Below are positions 14,475-15,850 of a DNA stretch of 15,850 nt, one piece after another; position 1 is the stretch's first letter; every line of letters begins with the position of its first letter. Origin of the DNA: Desulfobacteraceae bacterium (GTDB lineage: Bacteria > Desulfobacterota > Desulfobacteria > Desulfobacterales > Desulfobacteraceae); NCBI GenBank assembly GCA_022712835.1, contig JAFLJU010000580.1, positions 1 to 15,850 of the forward strand. The letters run 5' to 3'. The notes beneath the pieces were generated by a model that worked only from the letters and a program-made list of their open reading frames with translations, made no database searches and was not told the DNA's origin. The position numbers and the translations under genes were made by a program.

Positions 14475-14576
14475 AGCAAAGCATTCTGTTTTTAATATAA
14501 ATTAAATTTGTAATATATAATGGTTGCGCGTATTTTAAGATAGCTGCAAAACACAAATGCAAATTGAAGGAATCGT
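14475..14576 (+). promoter_or_regulatory. Leader of the sensor gene
   Basis: This 102-bp AT-rich gap has a perfect TATAAT at 14516-14521 without a recognisable -35 at 16-18 bp. AAGGA (14567-14571) lies 5 bases before the ATG at 14577. No clear terminator follows cheB, so read-through from the che operon cannot be excluded. Confidence 0.35.
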
Positions 14577-15850
14577 ATGAAACTTGATAATTATCGTTCT
14601 GCATTTTTTACATACAAATTTTCTTTCAACCTTAAGTATTTATTATCCCTCTTTCTTTTAACGCTTCTTTTTTTAACCTTTTTCCTTTCCTATCCGGTTA
14701 ATGCAACCTCAAGTGAAAATTCATTGACTAAAGTTACACTTCAGCTCAAATGGTATCATCAATTTCAATTTGCCGGATATTATGCTGCCAGGGAGAAGGG
14801 ATTTTATAAAGAGGTCGGCCTGGATGTTGAAATTCATGAAGGAGGGCCAAATTTAAGCGTTCAGGACAGGGTTATTTCCGGCAAGGCGGATTTCGGCGTA
14901 CTGGGTTCAGAACTGATTTTTTTAAGATCAAAGGGGATGAAAATTGTTGCACTTGCGCCCATTATGCAGCATTCGATAAGAACGATCATCGCAAGAAAAG
15001 ACAAAAATATCCTCTCGCCCCATGATTTTATCGGTAAAAATATCATGCTCAACAAAAATGAACTCCCAGAATTTCAGGCCATGTTTCTCAATGAGGGGAT
15101 CAATCTTGAAACCCTCAATATTCTGGACAAAAATAAGAGTGCTAATAATAAATTTATTTCCGGCAAGATTGACGCTATGAATGGAAGTCTGGCGAATCAG
15201 CCATTTTTATTGGGAGAAAAGGGGATCCCGGTTAATCTTATCAGGCCCATAAATTATGGGATTGATTTCTATGGTGATACGCTTTTTACAACCCAGGATA
15301 GGGTTAAAAAAAATCCAAAGCTTATTTTGGCATTTATGAATGCCAGTTTTAAAGGGTGGAAATATGCATTTGCCAATCCTGACGAACTTATAGATATTAT
15401 AATAAATAAATACCATTCCCAAAATTCCAAGGACCATTTGGCTTTTGAGCAAAAACAGCTAAGAAATCTCATCCACCCGGATCTTGTGGAAATCGGTCAC
15501 AACAACCCTGAAAGATGGGGCCACATCAAAGAGACATATCAAAAATTGGGGATGATCAGCCGTGATTTCTCCTTAGATGGATTCCTTTATAAAGATTATC
15601 ACCAGCCCTTTTCTGTGTGGATAAACAGACTCCTTATGATGATAGGATTCATTTTGGTTTTTTCAATCCTGATCTTTCTTTATAACGTTCAATTGAGAAA
15701 AAATGTCAGAAAAATCACCAGAGAAATTCATGAGAGCCGTGAGTATTTGAAAATCACACTAAGTTCCATTGGGGATGCGGTTATCACGGTGGATCTTTCC
15801 GCCAATATCGTCACAATGAATCCTGTGGCTGAAAAATTGACAGGGTGGTC
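14577..15850 (+). CDS. Membrane sensor with NMT1/THI5-like periplasmic domain and PAS domain, 3' end cut
   Basis: The frame runs 424 codons and off the window. Residues about 20-45 are a hydrophobic signal or anchor (YLLSLFLLTLLFLTFFLSYPVNA). A periplasmic binding domain of the NMT1/THI5 (SsuA-like) type follows: LQLKWYHQFQFAGYYAAREKG, KADFGVLGSELI, LIRPINYGIDFYGDTLF and AFMNASFKGWKYAF. A transmembrane helix lies at about 350-371 (LLMMIGFILVFSILIFLYNV), then a basic linker and a PAS domain from about 386 (SIGDAVITVD, MNPVAEKLTGW). Family members of this build are sensor histidine kinases or GGDEF/EAL proteins. The output domain is past the edge, so this cannot be decided. The ligand is unknown; the domain family binds pyrimidine-like, sulfonate or other small compounds. 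It lies 102 bp after cheB with its own ribosome site. Confidence 0.88.
   Translation, partial: MKLDNYRSAFFTYKFSFNLKYLLSLFLLTLLFLTFFLSYPVNATSSENSLTKVTLQLKWYHQFQFAGYYAAREKGFYKEVGLDVEIHEGGPNLSVQDRVISGKADFGVLGSELIFLRSKGMKIVALAPIMQHSIRTIIARKDKNILSPHDFIGKNIMLNKNELPEFQAMFLNEGINLETLNILDKNKSANNKFISGKIDAMNGSLANQPFLLGEKGIPVNLIRPINYGIDFYGDTLFTTQDRVKKNPKLILAFMNASFKGWKYAFANPDELIDIIINKYHSQNSKDHLAFEQKQLRNLIHPDLVEIGHNNPERWGHIKETYQKLGMISRDFSLDGFLYKDYHQPFSVWINRLLMMIGFILVFSILIFLYNVQLRKNVRKITREIHESREYLKITLSSIGDAVITVDLSANIVTMNPVAEKLTGW

Noticed and set aside
14475..14500. Terminator after cheB
   Set aside because: A T-run is present, but the preceding bases form only a 3-4 bp stem with a mismatch.

Overview
The window reads as a stretch of chromosome from an anaerobic, motile Gram-negative bacterium, most likely a Desulfobacterota (Desulfobacteraceae-like) species. 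That placement is an inference from the style of the proteins: an anaerobe-type biotin synthase, a CheA/CheD/HDOD/CheX cluster and a SprA-type protease. No rRNA or other marker gene is present to confirm it. GC content is moderate. There are no tRNAs, rRNAs, insertion sequences, phage genes or CRISPR arrays, and no gap between genes exceeds 300 bases.

Layout. (1) Positions 1-3992 hold a biotin locus. bioB runs leftward off the window edge, and a compact bioA-bioF-bioD operon runs rightward. A 93-bp divergent control region between them carries two TGGTTAAC boxes that fit a BirA-type operator. The three rightward genes plus bioB cover the late pathway from pimeloyl thioester and alanine to biotin; the pimeloyl-forming genes (bioC, bioH or equivalents) are not here. 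(2) 4144-4683 is a stand-alone isochorismatase-family cysteine hydrolase. (3) 4729-8351, on the minus strand, holds rapA (a Swi2/Snf2 ATPase that recycles RNA polymerase) and, downstream of it, a SprA-like HExxH metalloprotease with its own promoter. (4) 8629-14474 is a tight rightward chemosensory operon: cheA, cheD, an HDOD gene, cheY, cheX, cheB. Stop/start overlaps and strong Shine-Dalgarno sites join several of these genes. No cheW, cheR or chemoreceptor gene lies in the window. (5) 14577 to the right edge is the beginning of a membrane sensor with a periplasmic NMT1/THI5-like binding domain, a transmembrane helix and a PAS domain; its output domain is cut off.

How the genes work together. 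CheA would autophosphorylate on His320 and pass phosphate to CheY and CheB. CheX would dephosphorylate CheY, while CheD and CheB would adjust receptors encoded elsewhere. The HDOD protein is the non-classical member. CheA itself is unusual: it has a long extra N-terminal region, and the usual P2 region is replaced by a pair of 24-residue motifs resembling MshEN (the c-di-GMP-binding fold of type II/IV pilus ATPases), with key positions degenerate.

The most notable leads are the MshEN-like insert in CheA, a biotin synthase with serine at the place of a [2Fe-2S] cysteine ligand plus two extra cysteines, and a recurring pattern of 13-15-bp tandem duplications, three of which span stop codons.
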